A DNA stretch of 64,000 nt, from assembly GCA_947497895.1 (NCBI GenBank), contig CANMIL010000001.1, forward strand, positions 682,001-746,000, read 5' to 3'. The notes under the pieces are model-generated. The model saw nothing but the letters and a program-made list of their open reading frames with translations, was not told where the DNA came from and made no database searches. Positions 1-9,012 of the stretch are shown piece after piece; the stretch's first letter is position 1; each line of letters opens with the position of its first letter. The position numbers and the translations under genes were made by a program. This DNA comes from an uncultured Tenacibaculum sp. (lineage in GTDB: Bacteria > Bacteroidota > Bacteroidia > Flavobacteriales > Flavobacteriaceae).

Positions 1-1764
1 AAAATTAATTTTACGTAAACGTAAACTTTCAGGAGTTACTTCCAAATACTCATCATCTTTAATGTATTCCATACATTCTTCTAATGACATATCTATTTTA
101 GGAGCAATTTTAACACCATCATCAGAACCAGAAGCTCTTACGTTAGTTAATTTCTTTCCTTTAATTAAGTTTACAGCTAAATCGTCTTGTTTTGCATTTT
201 CTCCAACAACTTGGCCTTTATAAATTTCCTGGTTAGGATCAATAAAGAACTTCCCTCTATCTTGTAAACGATCAATTGCATAAGCTGTAGCTTTTCCAGC
301 TTCAGAAGATACAATAGCCCCATTTACTAAATCAGAAAACTCTCCTTTATAAGCATCATATCCACGTAAACGGTGATTAATGATAGCTTCTCCTTGAGTT
401 GCCGTTAATAACTTATTACGCAATCCAATTAACCCACGAGAAGGAATATCAAATTCCAAATGTTGTAAATCACCTTTAGGCTCCATTACTAATAAATCAC
501 CTTTTCTCATAGTAACTAAGTTGATAGCTTTACTCGCTAACTCCTCTGGAACATCGATTACAAGTGTTTCATAAGGCTCACACTTTACACCATCAACATC
601 CTTTAAAATTACTTGTGGACGTCCAACCTGTAACTCATATCCTTCACGACGCATTGTTTCGATTAGTACAGATAAATGTAAAATTCCTCTACCAAAAACA
701 TTAAACTTATCTTCCGTATCAGTATCCTCTACTCTTAAAGCTAAGTTCTTCTCAGTTTCTTTATATAAACGATCACGTAAGTGACGAGAAGTTACATACT
801 TTCCTTCTTTACCATAGAAAGGTGAGTTGTTAATCGTAAATAACATACTCATTGTTGGCTTATCTACTTCAATTCTAGGCATTGCTTCAGGAGCTTCTAA
901 ATCTGCAATTGTATCACCGATTTCGAAATCATCCAATCCTGTTACCGCACAAATATCTCCACTTCTTACTTTATCAGCTTCAACTTTACCCATTCCTTCG
1001 AAAACATGAAGCTCTTTAATACGAACTTTCTTAGTTGTTCCATCAGACTTGCAAAGCATATAATCTTTGTTTTTCTCTAAATCACCTCTAAATACACGTC
1101 CAATTGCAATTCTTCCCTTAAATGAAGAATAATCTAATGAAGTGATTTGCATCTGAGGAGATCCTTCTCTATATGGAGCTTCAGGAATCGTTTCTAAAAC
1201 AGCATCTAATAATGGAACGATATCTTCTGTTGGCTTTTGCCAATCCGTACTCATCCAACCATTCTTAGCAGAACCATAAATAGTAGTAAACTCTAATTGC
1301 TCTTCTGTCGCATCAAGAGCGAACATTAAATCAAAAACTTTCTCGTGAACTAAATCAGGAGTACAGTTTTCTTTATCCACTTTATTTACTACTACAATTG
1401 GAGTTAACCCTAATTCAATTGCCTTTCCTAAAACAAAACGTGTTTGAGGCATTGGTCCTTCAAATGCATCAACTAATAAAAGAACACCATCGGCCATTTT
1501 TAATACACGCTCTACCTCACCACCGAAGTCGGCGTGACCAGGAGTATCAATTACATTAATTTTTACACCTTTATAATTTACAGATACATTTTTTGATAAA
1601 ATAGTGATTCCACGCTCACGCTCTAAATCGTTATTATCCAATAATAAATCTGTACGTTCCTTACGTTCATCTAAAATTTTAGCTTGATCTATAATTTTAT
1701 CAACCAAGGTAGTTTTACCGTGATCAACGTGTGCTATAATAGCGATGTTTCTAATTGACTGCAT
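1..1764 (-). CDS. typA: Ribosome-associated GTPase TypA/BipA (C-terminal end cut by the window)
   Basis: Translational GTPase related to EF-G that binds the ribosome and supports growth under stress and at low temperature. 588 codons are visible; the family is about 600 residues, so only roughly the last ten are missing beyond base 1. The G1 motif AHVDHGKT is at residues 11-18, the G3 motif DTPGHADF at 73-80 and NKVD near 130. These are followed by the EF-Tu domain II-like part, an EF-G-like part and the TypA-specific C-terminal region (SRGLIGLRNKLLTATQGEA). The start is the first ATG after a TACTTTTG -7 box. It is transcribed away from the LETM1-like/proline dehydrogenase pair. Identification is secure. 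Confidence 0.97.
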   Translation of the reverse strand, partial: MQSIRNIAIIAHVDHGKTTLVDKIIDQAKILDERKERTDLLLDNNDLERERGITILSKNVSVNYKGVKINVIDTPGHADFGGEVERVLKMADGVLLLVDAFEGPMPQTRFVLGKAIELGLTPIVVVNKVDKENCTPDLVHEKVFDLMFALDATEEQLEFTTIYGSAKNGWMSTDWQKPTEDIVPLLDAVLETIPEAPYREGSPQMQITSLDYSSFKGRIAIGRVFRGDLEKNKDYMLCKSDGTTKKVRIKELHVFEGMGKVEADKVRSGDICAVTGLDDFEIGDTIADLEAPEAMPRIEVDKPTMSMLFTINNSPFYGKEGKYVTSRHLRDRLYKETEKNLALRVEDTDTEDKFNVFGRGILHLSVLIETMRREGYELQVGRPQVILKDVDGVKCEPYETLVIDVPEELASKAINLVTMRKGDLLVMEPKGDLQHLEFDIPSRGLIGLRNKLLTATQGEAIINHRLRGYDAYKGEFSDLVNGAIVSSEAGKATAYAIDRLQDRGKFFIDPNQEIYKGQVVGENAKQDDLAVNLIKGKKLTNVRASGSDDGVKIAPKIDMSLEECMEYIKDDEYLEVTPESLRLRKINF

Positions 1765-1785
1765 TTTGCTACGTTAAATTTGGCG

Positions 1786-1793
1786 CAAAAGTA
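1786..1793 (-). promoter_or_regulatory. Probable -7 promoter box of typA
   Basis: On the minus strand the box reads TACTTTTG, an exact match to the Bacteroidota TAnnTTTG consensus, 21 bases before the typA ATG. No clear -33 TTG is seen at the usual distance. Confidence 0.45.
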
Positions 1794-1881
1794 GTGTATT
1801 ATTATGTAATATTTGAAGTTTTTTTATTGGGGATGTAAAATTTAAAGTAATCTCTTAATAAACTTAAAAATAGTTTATCAT

Positions 1882-2190
1882 TTATTCTTCTTCATCTGTT
1901 TTTAATTCACTGTCATCTGCACGAAAAGCACTAGGTAAAATGTCAGGAATTAATTTAATTAATAAAGGTAAAAGCAAAGCTCCACCAGGAAGCATAAAAA
2001 CGGTAAATGCTGGAATAGCTTTGCAAATATCTAATGTTTGCTCTTTTACCTTTCTTTTTTCCTCATCTGTTAATGAGGTAGAAAACGACTTTCTAATTAA
2101 AAACACTAGCTCTTTGCTCTCTCGGAGCTCTTGAGCTAGTCTTTTTTTATTTTTTTGAATCGCTTCCTTTATTTCGTCAACTGTAGTCAT
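1882..2190 (-). CDS. Small LETM1-like protein
   Basis: A 102-residue protein with a charged helical N-terminal half, the hydrophobic stretch AFTVFMLPGGALLLPLLIKL at about 57-76, the motif IPDILPSAF and an acidic tail. The LLLP..LKL.P..LPS.F pattern is the core of the LETM1 domain. In mitochondria that domain is linked to ion exchange and ribosome binding; in bacteria its role is unknown. The start codon shares one base with the stop of the upstream proline dehydrogenase gene (TAATG), so the two are probably translationally coupled. The LETM1 relation is by motif only. Confidence 0.7.
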   Translation of the reverse strand: MTTVDEIKEAIQKNKKRLAQELRESKELVFLIRKSFSTSLTDEEKRKVKEQTLDICKAIPAFTVFMLPGGALLLPLLIKLIPDILPSAFRADDSELKTDEEE

Positions 2191-3359
2191 TACAGCTTAC
2201 GTCTTTTTTTCTCTGTTTTCAATAAGTTTAACTCACGAGAAGTTTGTCCAGCAACCGAAGTATTTTCCTCAGCTCTTCTTATTAAATACGGCATCACATC
2301 TCTAACAGGACCAAAAGGAACATACTTAGCTACATTATATTCTTCTTTTGCTAAATTGAAACTAATATGATCACTCATTCCGTATAATTGACCAAACCAC
2401 ATACGCTTATCTGTTGAAGCAATCTTATGTTTTTTTGCTAATTCCATTAACAAATATGAACTATCCTCATTATGAGTACCTGCAAAAATGGCCATATTCT
2501 TATGCTCCATCATGTACGTAATAGCTTCATCATAATTAACATCAGTAGCATTCTTATCTACACAAATAGGAGATTCATATCCCATTTCTTCTGCTCTAGC
2601 TCTTTCTTTTTCCATATAAGCACCGCGAACCACTTTCATTCCGATATGATATCCTTTTTGATGTGCTCTTTGGTGGAGAGATCTTAAATACTCCATTCTA
2701 TCATGACGATACATCTGTAAAGTATTAAATACAACAGCTTTTTCCTTATTGTACTCCTCCATTAATTCTTCTATCAAGTCATCAGCAGCTCCCTGCATCC
2801 AGCTTTCTTCAGCATCAATTAACAAAGGAACATCTTTTTCCGAAGCTGATTTACAAACCTTATGGAAACGCTCTACTACCCTATTCCATTCAACTTTTTC
2901 TTCTTCATTTAACTCCTCTCCTTCTGTTAATTTTTGGTATAGCGCGAAACGTCCAAAACCTGTTGGTTTAAAAACAGCAAAAGGAATTGATTGTTTTTCA
3001 GCAGCGAAATTGATCGTTTTTAACGTCATTTCTAACGCATTTTCAAACTGCTCTTCATCCTCTTTACCTTCAACAGAGTAATCCAAAATACTATGGACAT
3101 TTGCCTTATCGAACATTTTTTCGATATTTGGTAAACAATCATCTTCCGTTACTCCACCACAAAAATGATCAAATACAGTAGCTCTAATTAATCCTTCAAC
3201 AGGTAAGTGTGCTTTTAAAGCAAAGTTAGTTACCGCAGTACCAATACGAACCATTGGTTGGTTTTGAATCATCTTGAATAAGAAATAGGCTCTTTCTAAT
3301 TCAGAATCCGTTTTTAATTTAAACGCTGTTTCTGTGTTGTCAAATAGTTTCATTAACAA
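2190..3359 (-). CDS. Proline dehydrogenase (monofunctional PRODH)
   Basis: FAD-dependent oxidation of L-proline to pyrroline-5-carboxylate, the first step of proline catabolism. 389 residues, the size of the stand-alone Bacteroidota enzyme and not the bifunctional PutA. The barrel carries the substrate/FAD signature YLIRRAEENTSVAGQ near residues 353-367 and MKVVRGAYMEKERARA near 242-257. The start (MKLFDNTE) is conventional for flavobacterial orthologues. The gene overlaps the LETM1-like gene by one base. The partner P5C dehydrogenase is not in this window. Confidence 0.95.
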   Translation of the reverse strand: MLMKLFDNTETAFKLKTDSELERAYFLFKMIQNQPMVRIGTAVTNFALKAHLPVEGLIRATVFDHFCGGVTEDDCLPNIEKMFDKANVHSILDYSVEGKEDEEQFENALEMTLKTINFAAEKQSIPFAVFKPTGFGRFALYQKLTEGEELNEEEKVEWNRVVERFHKVCKSASEKDVPLLIDAEESWMQGAADDLIEELMEEYNKEKAVVFNTLQMYRHDRMEYLRSLHQRAHQKGYHIGMKVVRGAYMEKERARAEEMGYESPICVDKNATDVNYDEAITYMMEHKNMAIFAGTHNEDSSYLLMELAKKHKIASTDKRMWFGQLYGMSDHISFNLAKEEYNVAKYVPFGPVRDVMPYLIRRAEENTSVAGQTSRELNLLKTEKKRRKL

Positions 3360-3384
3360 GTAATGTTATTATTAATCTCCGCAA

Positions 3385-3392
3385 CAAATATA
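3385..3392 (-). promoter_or_regulatory. Probable -7 promoter box of the proline dehydrogenase operon
   Basis: Minus-strand TATATTTG, an exact TAnnTTTG match, 26 bases upstream of the start codon. A TTG lies 21 bases further upstream. It shares the 97-bp intergenic space with the divergent aroB promoter. Confidence 0.45.
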
Positions 3393-3456
3393 GTTGTAAG
3401 GTATGATATATTTCAAATTTTTCTATTTAATTTGCGTCTTTAGAAAAACATAACAA

Positions 3457-4515
3457 ATGAAATCTATTCAGGCAGCGACATACCCAGTTCACTTCGAAGA
3501 AAAGGCATACAATGAATTAGCATCAATAATTGAAAATAGAGGCTATTCTTCTATTTTTATTTTAGTTGATGAGAATACTTTTGAGCACTGCTACCCTAGG
3601 TTTATGCAACTATTACAAACCAATAAACCTATAGAAATTATCCAAATTGATGCCGGAGAAATCTACAAGAATATGGAGACTTGTATTGATGTTTGGAATG
3701 CAATGACTGAACTTGGTGCAGATAGAAAAAGTTTGATGATTACACTTGGTGGTGGTGTTATTACTGATTTAGGTGGTTTTGTTGCTTCGACTTTTAAAAG
3801 AGGAATTGAATTTATAAACATTCCAACAACACTTCTCAGTATGGTTGATGCCTCCGTAGGAGGAAAAACAGGTGTGGATTTAGGTGTTTTAAAAAATCAA
3901 ATCGGAGTTTTTGCGAATCCAGAAATGATCGTCATTGATCCTGAGTATTTACATACGGTAACTCCAAGAGAAATTCGATCGGGAACAGCGGAAATCATTA
4001 AATATGGTATGACTCATGACATTCGCTTATTTAATGAAATAAAGGACAATCCAAGTTTAAATATAGTGGATTTGATTCATCGTTCTATTGAAATCAAAAA
4101 TGAAGTAGTTTTAGAAGATCCGAAAGAAAAAAGCATTCGTAAAGTTTTAAACTGGGGTCATACCATAGGACATGGTGTAGAGTCTTACTTTTTAGATAGT
4201 GAAACCAAGGAGAATCTTACACATGGAGAGGCAATTGCCATTGGAATGGTATGTGAAGCCTACCTTTCTTCAAAAGTTTTAAATTTTCCTGAAGAATATA
4301 TTCATGAAATTAAAGCCGCTATCATCGCTATTTATGGAAAAACAACAATCGAAGAAAGCGATGTTGACCATATCATTGGCTTAATGAAGCATGATAAAAA
4401 GAATGTTGGTGGTGAAATCAATTTTGTATTATTAGAAAATTACGAAAACTTCAAAATAGACTGTAAAGTTCCTAATGACCTTATTAAAGAAAGTTTACAA
4501 TTCTATAATTCATAA
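3457..4515 (+). CDS. aroB: 3-dehydroquinate synthase
   Basis: Second step of the shikimate pathway, converting DAHP to 3-dehydroquinate using NAD+ and a divalent metal. 352 residues, normal length. The NAD/phosphate-binding segment GGGVITDLGGFVAST lies near 98-112 and is followed by IPTTLLSMVDASVGGKTGVD. The metal ligands are in the HTIGHGVE segment (near 235) and in HGEAIAIGM (near 255). It is a single-gene unit, divergent from proline dehydrogenase and closed by its own hairpin terminator. Confidence 0.97.
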   Translation: MKSIQAATYPVHFEEKAYNELASIIENRGYSSIFILVDENTFEHCYPRFMQLLQTNKPIEIIQIDAGEIYKNMETCIDVWNAMTELGADRKSLMITLGGGVITDLGGFVASTFKRGIEFINIPTTLLSMVDASVGGKTGVDLGVLKNQIGVFANPEMIVIDPEYLHTVTPREIRSGTAEIIKYGMTHDIRLFNEIKDNPSLNIVDLIHRSIEIKNEVVLEDPKEKSIRKVLNWGHTIGHGVESYFLDSETKENLTHGEAIAIGMVCEAYLSSKVLNFPEEYIHEIKAAIIAIYGKTTIEESDVDHIIGLMKHDKKNVGGEINFVLLENYENFKIDCKVPNDLIKESLQFYNS

Positions 4516-4518
4516 ATT

Positions 4519-4546
4519 AAAAAATCAGGAGTTATTCCTGATTTTT
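4519..4546 (+). terminator. Rho-independent terminator of aroB
   Basis: Stem AAAAATCAGGA / TCCTGATTTTT with a five-base loop, followed by a run of T, beginning four bases after the aroB stop codon. Confidence 0.85.
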
Positions 4547-4620
4547 TTTGCTTTACATTTATACGATTTATAAATAAATATTTCGCATATGAACAGTTTC
4601 TTTTTACATTCTACTGCGTT

Positions 4621-4652
4621 AAAAAAATAAAACGTAGCCAAGGCTATGTTTT
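4621..4652 (-). terminator. Probable terminator of the fatty-acid hydroxylase gene
   Basis: On the minus strand an 11-bp stem (with one G-U pair) built on AAAACATAGCC / GGCTACGTTTT ends in TTTTATTTTTTT. It lies about 90 bases beyond the stop codon of the gene at 4739-5650. Confidence 0.55.
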
Positions 4653-4738
4653 CTTTTCTTGCCTGCTATAATGAAAAAATAATTCAATTAATTTACACCA
4701 AATTTTTAATCACAAATCGTATTAAAGCTCTAGCTATG

Positions 4739-5650
4739 CTAGCTTTTTCTGAGCTTACAGCATTCTTTCGTTTGAAAAGGAAAGAGTAATTGCTTCACAT
4801 AATTGTTGATATCGGGGTACTGTAAATATTCTGATTTAGAAACTCCTACATTATCAACACTTCCTTTTCTATTGTAGTATGTATTAAAAACTAGATCCCA
4901 AAAAGGAAGCGTATTTCCATAATTTTTTGCTTCTTCCATCTTTATACTATGGTGAAAATGATGAAGTTTAGGTGTTATGATGATATAATCCAAAATTCCT
5001 GTTTTCGCTTCGATATTAGCATGTGAAAGATACCCGACAACGATGTTGATAATTCCAATAATAAACAATACCTCTTCATTGAATCCTAAGATTAACAATG
5101 GCAGCATTTTGAAAACAACATTAAAGAATGTATTTAAAGGATGAATCCAATTGGTTTTAAACCAGTTTATACTTGTTGGTATATGATGAATCGAATGGAT
5201 TTTCCAAAAGAAAATACTCGATTTGGAAGTAATATTGCCAATATGGCTATATCGATGATATATATAAGGGAAGAACTCACCTATTACTGCTGCTAATACC
5301 AAACTCATCCAGAAAGGAAGAATTTCCCAGTCAATCATGGTATCGAAAACCCTAGTTTTTAAATAAAGTACCAACGATAAAGACAGTGTATTGGTCAATG
5401 CATCTACAATAGCCGTGGAAAACAAAAAATGTTTTATTTCAATCTTTGTTGATTCCTTTTTTACTTTCCACTCAGAATTAAAGGGAATAATTCTTTCGAA
5501 AAGTAAAATATAGATGGTCGTAAGTAAAAAAATAAAGTAGGTTCCAAGTTCATAAGAAAAGTGTGAACTAATTACCCAATAGACAATGAAAGATACAATG
5601 AGTAATAAGGCTGGAACAACAAGGATTGGTAAAATTTTAGTTCGGATCAT
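4739..5650 (-). CDS. Fatty acid hydroxylase / sterol desaturase family membrane protein
   Basis: Integral-membrane di-iron oxygenase family. 303 residues with two N-terminal membrane helices (about 7-30 and 35-52), further hydrophobic segments, and the histidine clusters HRYSH (near 133), HSIHH (near 153) and HHFHH (near 231), which are the expected metal ligands. The substrate cannot be told from sequence; lipid or carotenoid hydroxylation are possibilities. It lies downstream of sigZ and bshA on the same strand after a 49-bp gap, so co-transcription is possible. Confidence 0.85.
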   Translation of the reverse strand: MIRTKILPILVVPALLLIVSFIVYWVISSHFSYELGTYFIFLLTTIYILLFERIIPFNSEWKVKKESTKIEIKHFLFSTAIVDALTNTLSLSLVLYLKTRVFDTMIDWEILPFWMSLVLAAVIGEFFPYIYHRYSHIGNITSKSSIFFWKIHSIHHIPTSINWFKTNWIHPLNTFFNVVFKMLPLLILGFNEEVLFIIGIINIVVGYLSHANIEAKTGILDYIIITPKLHHFHHSIKMEEAKNYGNTLPFWDLVFNTYYNRKGSVDNVGVSKSEYLQYPDINNYVKQLLFPFQTKECCKLRKS

Positions 5651-5699
5651 TACGTGTGTTTCTATTGAAGACGTAACACACGATAAAAAGACGCAAAAT

Positions 5700-6281
5700 C
5701 TATAAAATAATATTTAGTTTTTCCATCTCGTCCACTAATTCATTAGGTAATTTACAAGAATCTTTTAAATTAAAATCAACTAAGCGTCCATGATTATTGA
5801 AAAATAAATCCACACATTCCTCGACTAACTCCTTTAACTTTATTCTTCCTCTTTGAATTCGTGATTTCGTCGCTGACAAGGATAAGTTCAATTGCTTTGC
5901 AATGAGTTTCTGAGGAACTTTTTCTATGTCACTTAAAAATAAAGGCTCTGAATATTCTTTGGGAAGATAGTTTTGAATAACAAAACCAGACAATTCACAA
6001 ACACAGGTTTCTTGGTCATTATCCATTTCAAAATCAAAGAATGAAGAAATTTTCTCTTCTCTCTTATCCGTCTTTCTGTAGTAATCAATAATTAGATTGT
6101 TCGTAACACGATATAGCCAAGCTCTTTTATTTTCAATAGAAACTCCTTTTGCAAGTTCACTATAAAATCTCAGAGCGACTTCTTGAAGCATATCTTCTGC
6201 ACATGTTTGGTTATCTATTTTAGATTTTACGAAACTAAAGAGTTCATCTTTGTGTTGATTCCAAACAATATCAAAAGCCAT
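5700..6281 (-). CDS. sigZ: ECF-type RNA polymerase sigma factor, SigZ group
   Basis: 193-residue alternative sigma factor. Region 2 lies at about 5-70 (DMLQEVALRFYSEL, RAWLYRVTNNLIIDYYRK). Region 4 lies at about 110-155, with the helix-turn-helix KLIAKQLNLSLSATKSRIQR. Two features are typical of SigZ proteins: cysteines between the regions (ETCVCELSGFV) and a conserved tail after region 4 (ECVDLFFNNHGRLVDFN). The gene starts 12 bases after the bshA stop codon. No membrane anti-sigma factor is next to it; the cysteines may be a direct redox or metal switch (inference). Confidence 0.88.
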   Translation of the reverse strand: MAFDIVWNQHKDELFSFVKSKIDNQTCAEDMLQEVALRFYSELAKGVSIENKRAWLYRVTNNLIIDYYRKTDKREEKISSFFDFEMDNDQETCVCELSGFVIQNYLPKEYSEPLFLSDIEKVPQKLIAKQLNLSLSATKSRIQRGRIKLKELVEECVDLFFNNHGRLVDFNLKDSCKLPNELVDEMEKLNIIL

Positions 6282-6293
6282 ATATCGAATAAT

Positions 6294-7424
6294 TTATGCC
6301 TTAATATAGCACTTTTTATAAATACTTTCGTATTGAGGTAAAATGTTACCCAATGAAAATACCGATGTATGCTCCATGGCATTCTGTTTAAATCTATCCA
6401 GAACAGAGTCATCTTTTAATACTTTTATGGCGTTGCTTGCCATATCTTGTATATCACCAATATTACTTAAAAATCCCGTTTGACCGTGAATATTTACTTC
6501 AGGTAAACCTCCTGTATTTGTTGAAATTACCACATTTCCAGCGGCCATGGCTTCTAATGCTGCCAATCCAAAACTTTCTGTTTCTGAAGGCAGTAAAAAC
6601 ACATCTGAAAAGCACAGGATTTTTGCCACCTCATCGCTATTTCCTAAAAACAGCACCTTATCCTCTATTCCAAGTTCATTAACTAGGTTTTCTGCTTTTA
6701 ATCTTTCAGGACCGTCTCCAACCATCAACAACTTTGAAGGAACTTCCTTCTGAACCTCGTAAAAAATCCTGATCACATCATCTGTTCTTTTTACAGGTCT
6801 AAAATTACTTATATGCGTTAAAATTCGTTCATCATGATTTGCCAAAGCACCTCGCTTACACTCCTCCTCTTTTTCTTTGTTATATTTCTCACCATCAATA
6901 AAATTGTAAACAACCTTTATATCTTTCTCAATATTAAATAAACGTAGTGTATCCTCTCGTAAACTATTCGAAACGGCCGTTACTTCATCCGATTTATTAA
7001 TACTGAATTCAACTGCCGTTTTATAGGTAGGATGGCTTCCCACTAAAGTAATGTCAGTACCATGTAAGGTTGTTACTACCTTTACATGAATTCCTTTATC
7101 CAATAACATTTTCTTAGCCATATAAGCGGCATAGGCATGAGGAATTGCATAGTGTACATGAAGTACTTCCAATTGATGTTTTTCAACAATTTCAACCATC
7201 TTACTAGAAAGTGCTAACTCATAGGGTTGGTATTGAAACAACGGGTATTCTTCCAAAACTACCTCATGAAAATGTAAACGATGTGAAATGAAATCAAGTC
7301 GAACGGGCTGATTGTATGTTATAAAATGTACTTCATGTCCTTTATCTGCTAATGCCATTCCTAATTCAGTTGCCATAACACCACTTCCTCCGAAGGTAGG
7401 ATAACATACAATACCTATTTTCAT
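6294..7424 (-). CDS. bshA: N-acetyl-alpha-D-glucosaminyl L-malate synthase (bacillithiol synthesis)
   Basis: GT4-family glycosyltransferase joining UDP-GlcNAc to L-malate, the first step of bacillithiol synthesis. 376 residues, full length. The N-terminal Rossmann domain opens with GIVCYPTFGGSGVMATELG at about 3-21, and HVHYAIPHAYAA follows near 93. The C-terminal domain has NFRPVKR near 210 and the EX7E-type motif ETESFGLAALEAM near 282. It forms a likely operon with sigZ. The window contains no bshB or bshC. Confidence 0.93.
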   Translation of the reverse strand: MKIGIVCYPTFGGSGVMATELGMALADKGHEVHFITYNQPVRLDFISHRLHFHEVVLEEYPLFQYQPYELALSSKMVEIVEKHQLEVLHVHYAIPHAYAAYMAKKMLLDKGIHVKVVTTLHGTDITLVGSHPTYKTAVEFSINKSDEVTAVSNSLREDTLRLFNIEKDIKVVYNFIDGEKYNKEKEEECKRGALANHDERILTHISNFRPVKRTDDVIRIFYEVQKEVPSKLLMVGDGPERLKAENLVNELGIEDKVLFLGNSDEVAKILCFSDVFLLPSETESFGLAALEAMAAGNVVISTNTGGLPEVNIHGQTGFLSNIGDIQDMASNAIKVLKDDSVLDRFKQNAMEHTSVFSLGNILPQYESIYKKCYIKA

Positions 7425-7702
7425 GTAAATATTTTTTTATTGATTGGGTTTATTTTAATAACTCTTTCCAAGCTATATATTTTGTTTCTTGTGTCATTTT
7501 AAGTTTATTTCAGCACCTTATGATACTACAAAAAGTAAGCTCCGCTGAGAACCTGAAACAAGTTCATGTTGACACTTATCATTAACAATTCACTACCGTT
7601 GGTATCACCGTTTCTATACCTCAACTTTTAGCAATGAACTATATGGACGTAAATTTACATTTTTACTTACGACATCCCTTTTATATTTTCAAAAAAAAAT
7701 CA
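7425..7702. other. Intergenic stretch with weak repeat-like sequence
   Basis: No gene is visible between bshA and the terminator of the transketolase gene. At 7541-7575 the sequence contains the imperfect palindrome CTGAAACAAGTTCA flanked by GAAC and TGTTGAC. It resembles a REP-like element scattered in many Bacteroidota genomes. TCCGCTGA just before it recurs at 14101. Otherwise nothing is recognised. Confidence 0.3.
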
Positions 7703-7735
7703 TAAAAAAACGCTATTGTTATTCACAATAGCGTT
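7703..7735 (-). terminator. Terminator of the transketolase N-terminal subunit gene
   Basis: Perfect 11-bp stem AACGCTATTGT / ACAATAGCGTT with a five-base loop. On the minus strand it is followed by TTTTTTTATG. It lies 26 bases after the stop codon. Confidence 0.88.
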
Positions 7736-7760
7736 CCTTATTATTTATTATCTAAGACTC

Positions 7761-8606
7761 TTAGTAATCTCCTAATGTTTCTGGATTTTGAGTTAAAGCA
7801 GCCTCTAACTGCTCATCGTTAGGTGCTTTACCATGCCAAGCATGTGTTCCCATCATGAAGTCAACTCCATTACCCATTTCTGTGTATAATAACACACAAA
7901 CAGGCTTTCCGTTTCCAGTACGTCCTTTAGCTTCAGCAATTCCTTTCAAAATCGCTTCAACGTTATTTCCTTCTTTTATTTCTAAAACATCCCAACCGAA
8001 AGCTTCAAATTTAGCTTTTAAGCTTCCCATTGCCAATACCTCATCAGTACTACCGTCAATTTGTTTTTCGTTAACATCAACAGTGGCGATTAAGTTGTCA
8101 ACTTTTTTAGCAGCAGCATACATGGCAGCTTCCCAAATTTGACCTTCTTGTAATTCACCATCTCCGTGAAGAGAGTAAATAATTTTATCGTCGTTGTTTA
8201 ACTTTTTAGCTTCAGCCGCTCCAATAGCAACACTCATTCCTTGACCTAAAGAACCAGAAGCAATGCGTATACCTGGTAAATGTTCATGAGTTGTTGGGTG
8301 TCCTTGTAAGCGAGTATTCAACTTTCTAAAAGTAGCTAATTCAGCTACTGGAAAGAAACCACTACGTGCTAAAACACTATAGTAAACTGGTGAAATATGT
8401 CCGTTAGACAAGAAAAATAAGTCTTCATTCTTACCGTCCATTTTAAAATCGGTAGAATAATCCATAATTTCTTGGTACAAACATGAAATAAACTCTGCAC
8501 ATCCTAAGGATCCACCTGGATGTCCTGAACTTACAGCATGAACCATACGAACAATGTCTCTACGAACTTGTTGTGTAAAATCTTGAAGTTGTTGTGTTGT
8601 TGGCAT
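7761..8606 (-). CDS. Transketolase, N-terminal (thiamine-diphosphate-binding) subunit
   Basis: One half of a split transketolase of the non-oxidative pentose phosphate pathway. 281 residues with SGHPGGSLG at 27-35, the cofactor-loop segment SGSLGQGMSVAIGAAEA near 117-133, and the thiamine-diphosphate/Mg motif that begins GDGELQEGQIWEA at 148. It ends where the pyrimidine-binding domain of a full-length enzyme would begin; that half is encoded at 26597-27547. The partners are usually adjacent in relatives. Here each has its own promoter region and about 18 kb lies between them. Confidence 0.93.
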   Translation of the reverse strand: MPTTQQLQDFTQQVRRDIVRMVHAVSSGHPGGSLGCAEFISCLYQEIMDYSTDFKMDGKNEDLFFLSNGHISPVYYSVLARSGFFPVAELATFRKLNTRLQGHPTTHEHLPGIRIASGSLGQGMSVAIGAAEAKKLNNDDKIIYSLHGDGELQEGQIWEAAMYAAAKKVDNLIATVDVNEKQIDGSTDEVLAMGSLKAKFEAFGWDVLEIKEGNNVEAILKGIAEAKGRTGNGKPVCVLLYTEMGNGVDFMMGTHAWHGKAPNDEQLEAALTQNPETLGDY

Positions 8607-8626
8607 TCGTGTTACGTTTTGTGCGA

Positions 8627-8634
8627 CAAATGTA
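8627..8634 (-). promoter_or_regulatory. Probable promoter of the transketolase N-terminal subunit gene
   Basis: Minus-strand TACATTTG (exact TAnnTTTG) 20 bases before the ATG, with a TTG about 20 bases further upstream (8655-8657 on the complement). Confidence 0.5.
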
Positions 8635-8730
8635 GTTCTTTAAATAAAAATGAGCAATTACTTTTTTTATTTCTTCTAAGAATTTATAGCGAAAACTACT
8701 TATGCTCATACTTCTTACTTATAATCTCTA

Positions 8731-8912
8731 TTATTTTTCAAAGTCACTGCTCTCCAACTCAAATAAATCTTCAACTTTTTGATTTAGAAACTCTGCCATT
8801 TTTAACGACAATACAGTAGAAGGAACATAACGACCTAATTCAACAGAAATCACAGTTTGTCTGGACACTCCGAGAAGCTCTGCGAATCCTTTCTGAACTC
8901 AGACCTTCTCAT
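8731..8912 (-). pseudogene. Broken XRE-family helix-turn-helix regulator
   Basis: Read on the minus strand, the frame ending at 8731 gives AELLGVSRQTVISVELGRY followed by VPSTVLSLKMAEFLNQK and VEDLFELE. This is helices 2-5 of a small Cro/CI-type repressor of the 'VSRQT...E.G.Y.PS...A..IAE....V.DLF' type. Upstream, the matching N-terminus (NKMRRSE from an ATG at about 8912) lies in another frame. Around 8895-8900 an in-frame TGA precedes QKGFAEL, and the expected RELR...GLSQ helix is missing. This fits a small deletion plus frameshift. No usable start lies in the surviving frame. Confidence 0.75.
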
Positions 8913-9012
8913 TTTATTAAGGAGTTGAAGAAAAAAGCCCCCTCCTCCTTTTAACTTAAATTAACATAATTAGGTGTTACAATTTAGTAGATTGCAAAAA
9001 AAAATTAATCAA

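Noticed and set aside
8974..9012. GTG start for the tricorn gene
   Set aside because: It would add 13 residues ahead of a good signal peptide that begins at ATG 9013.
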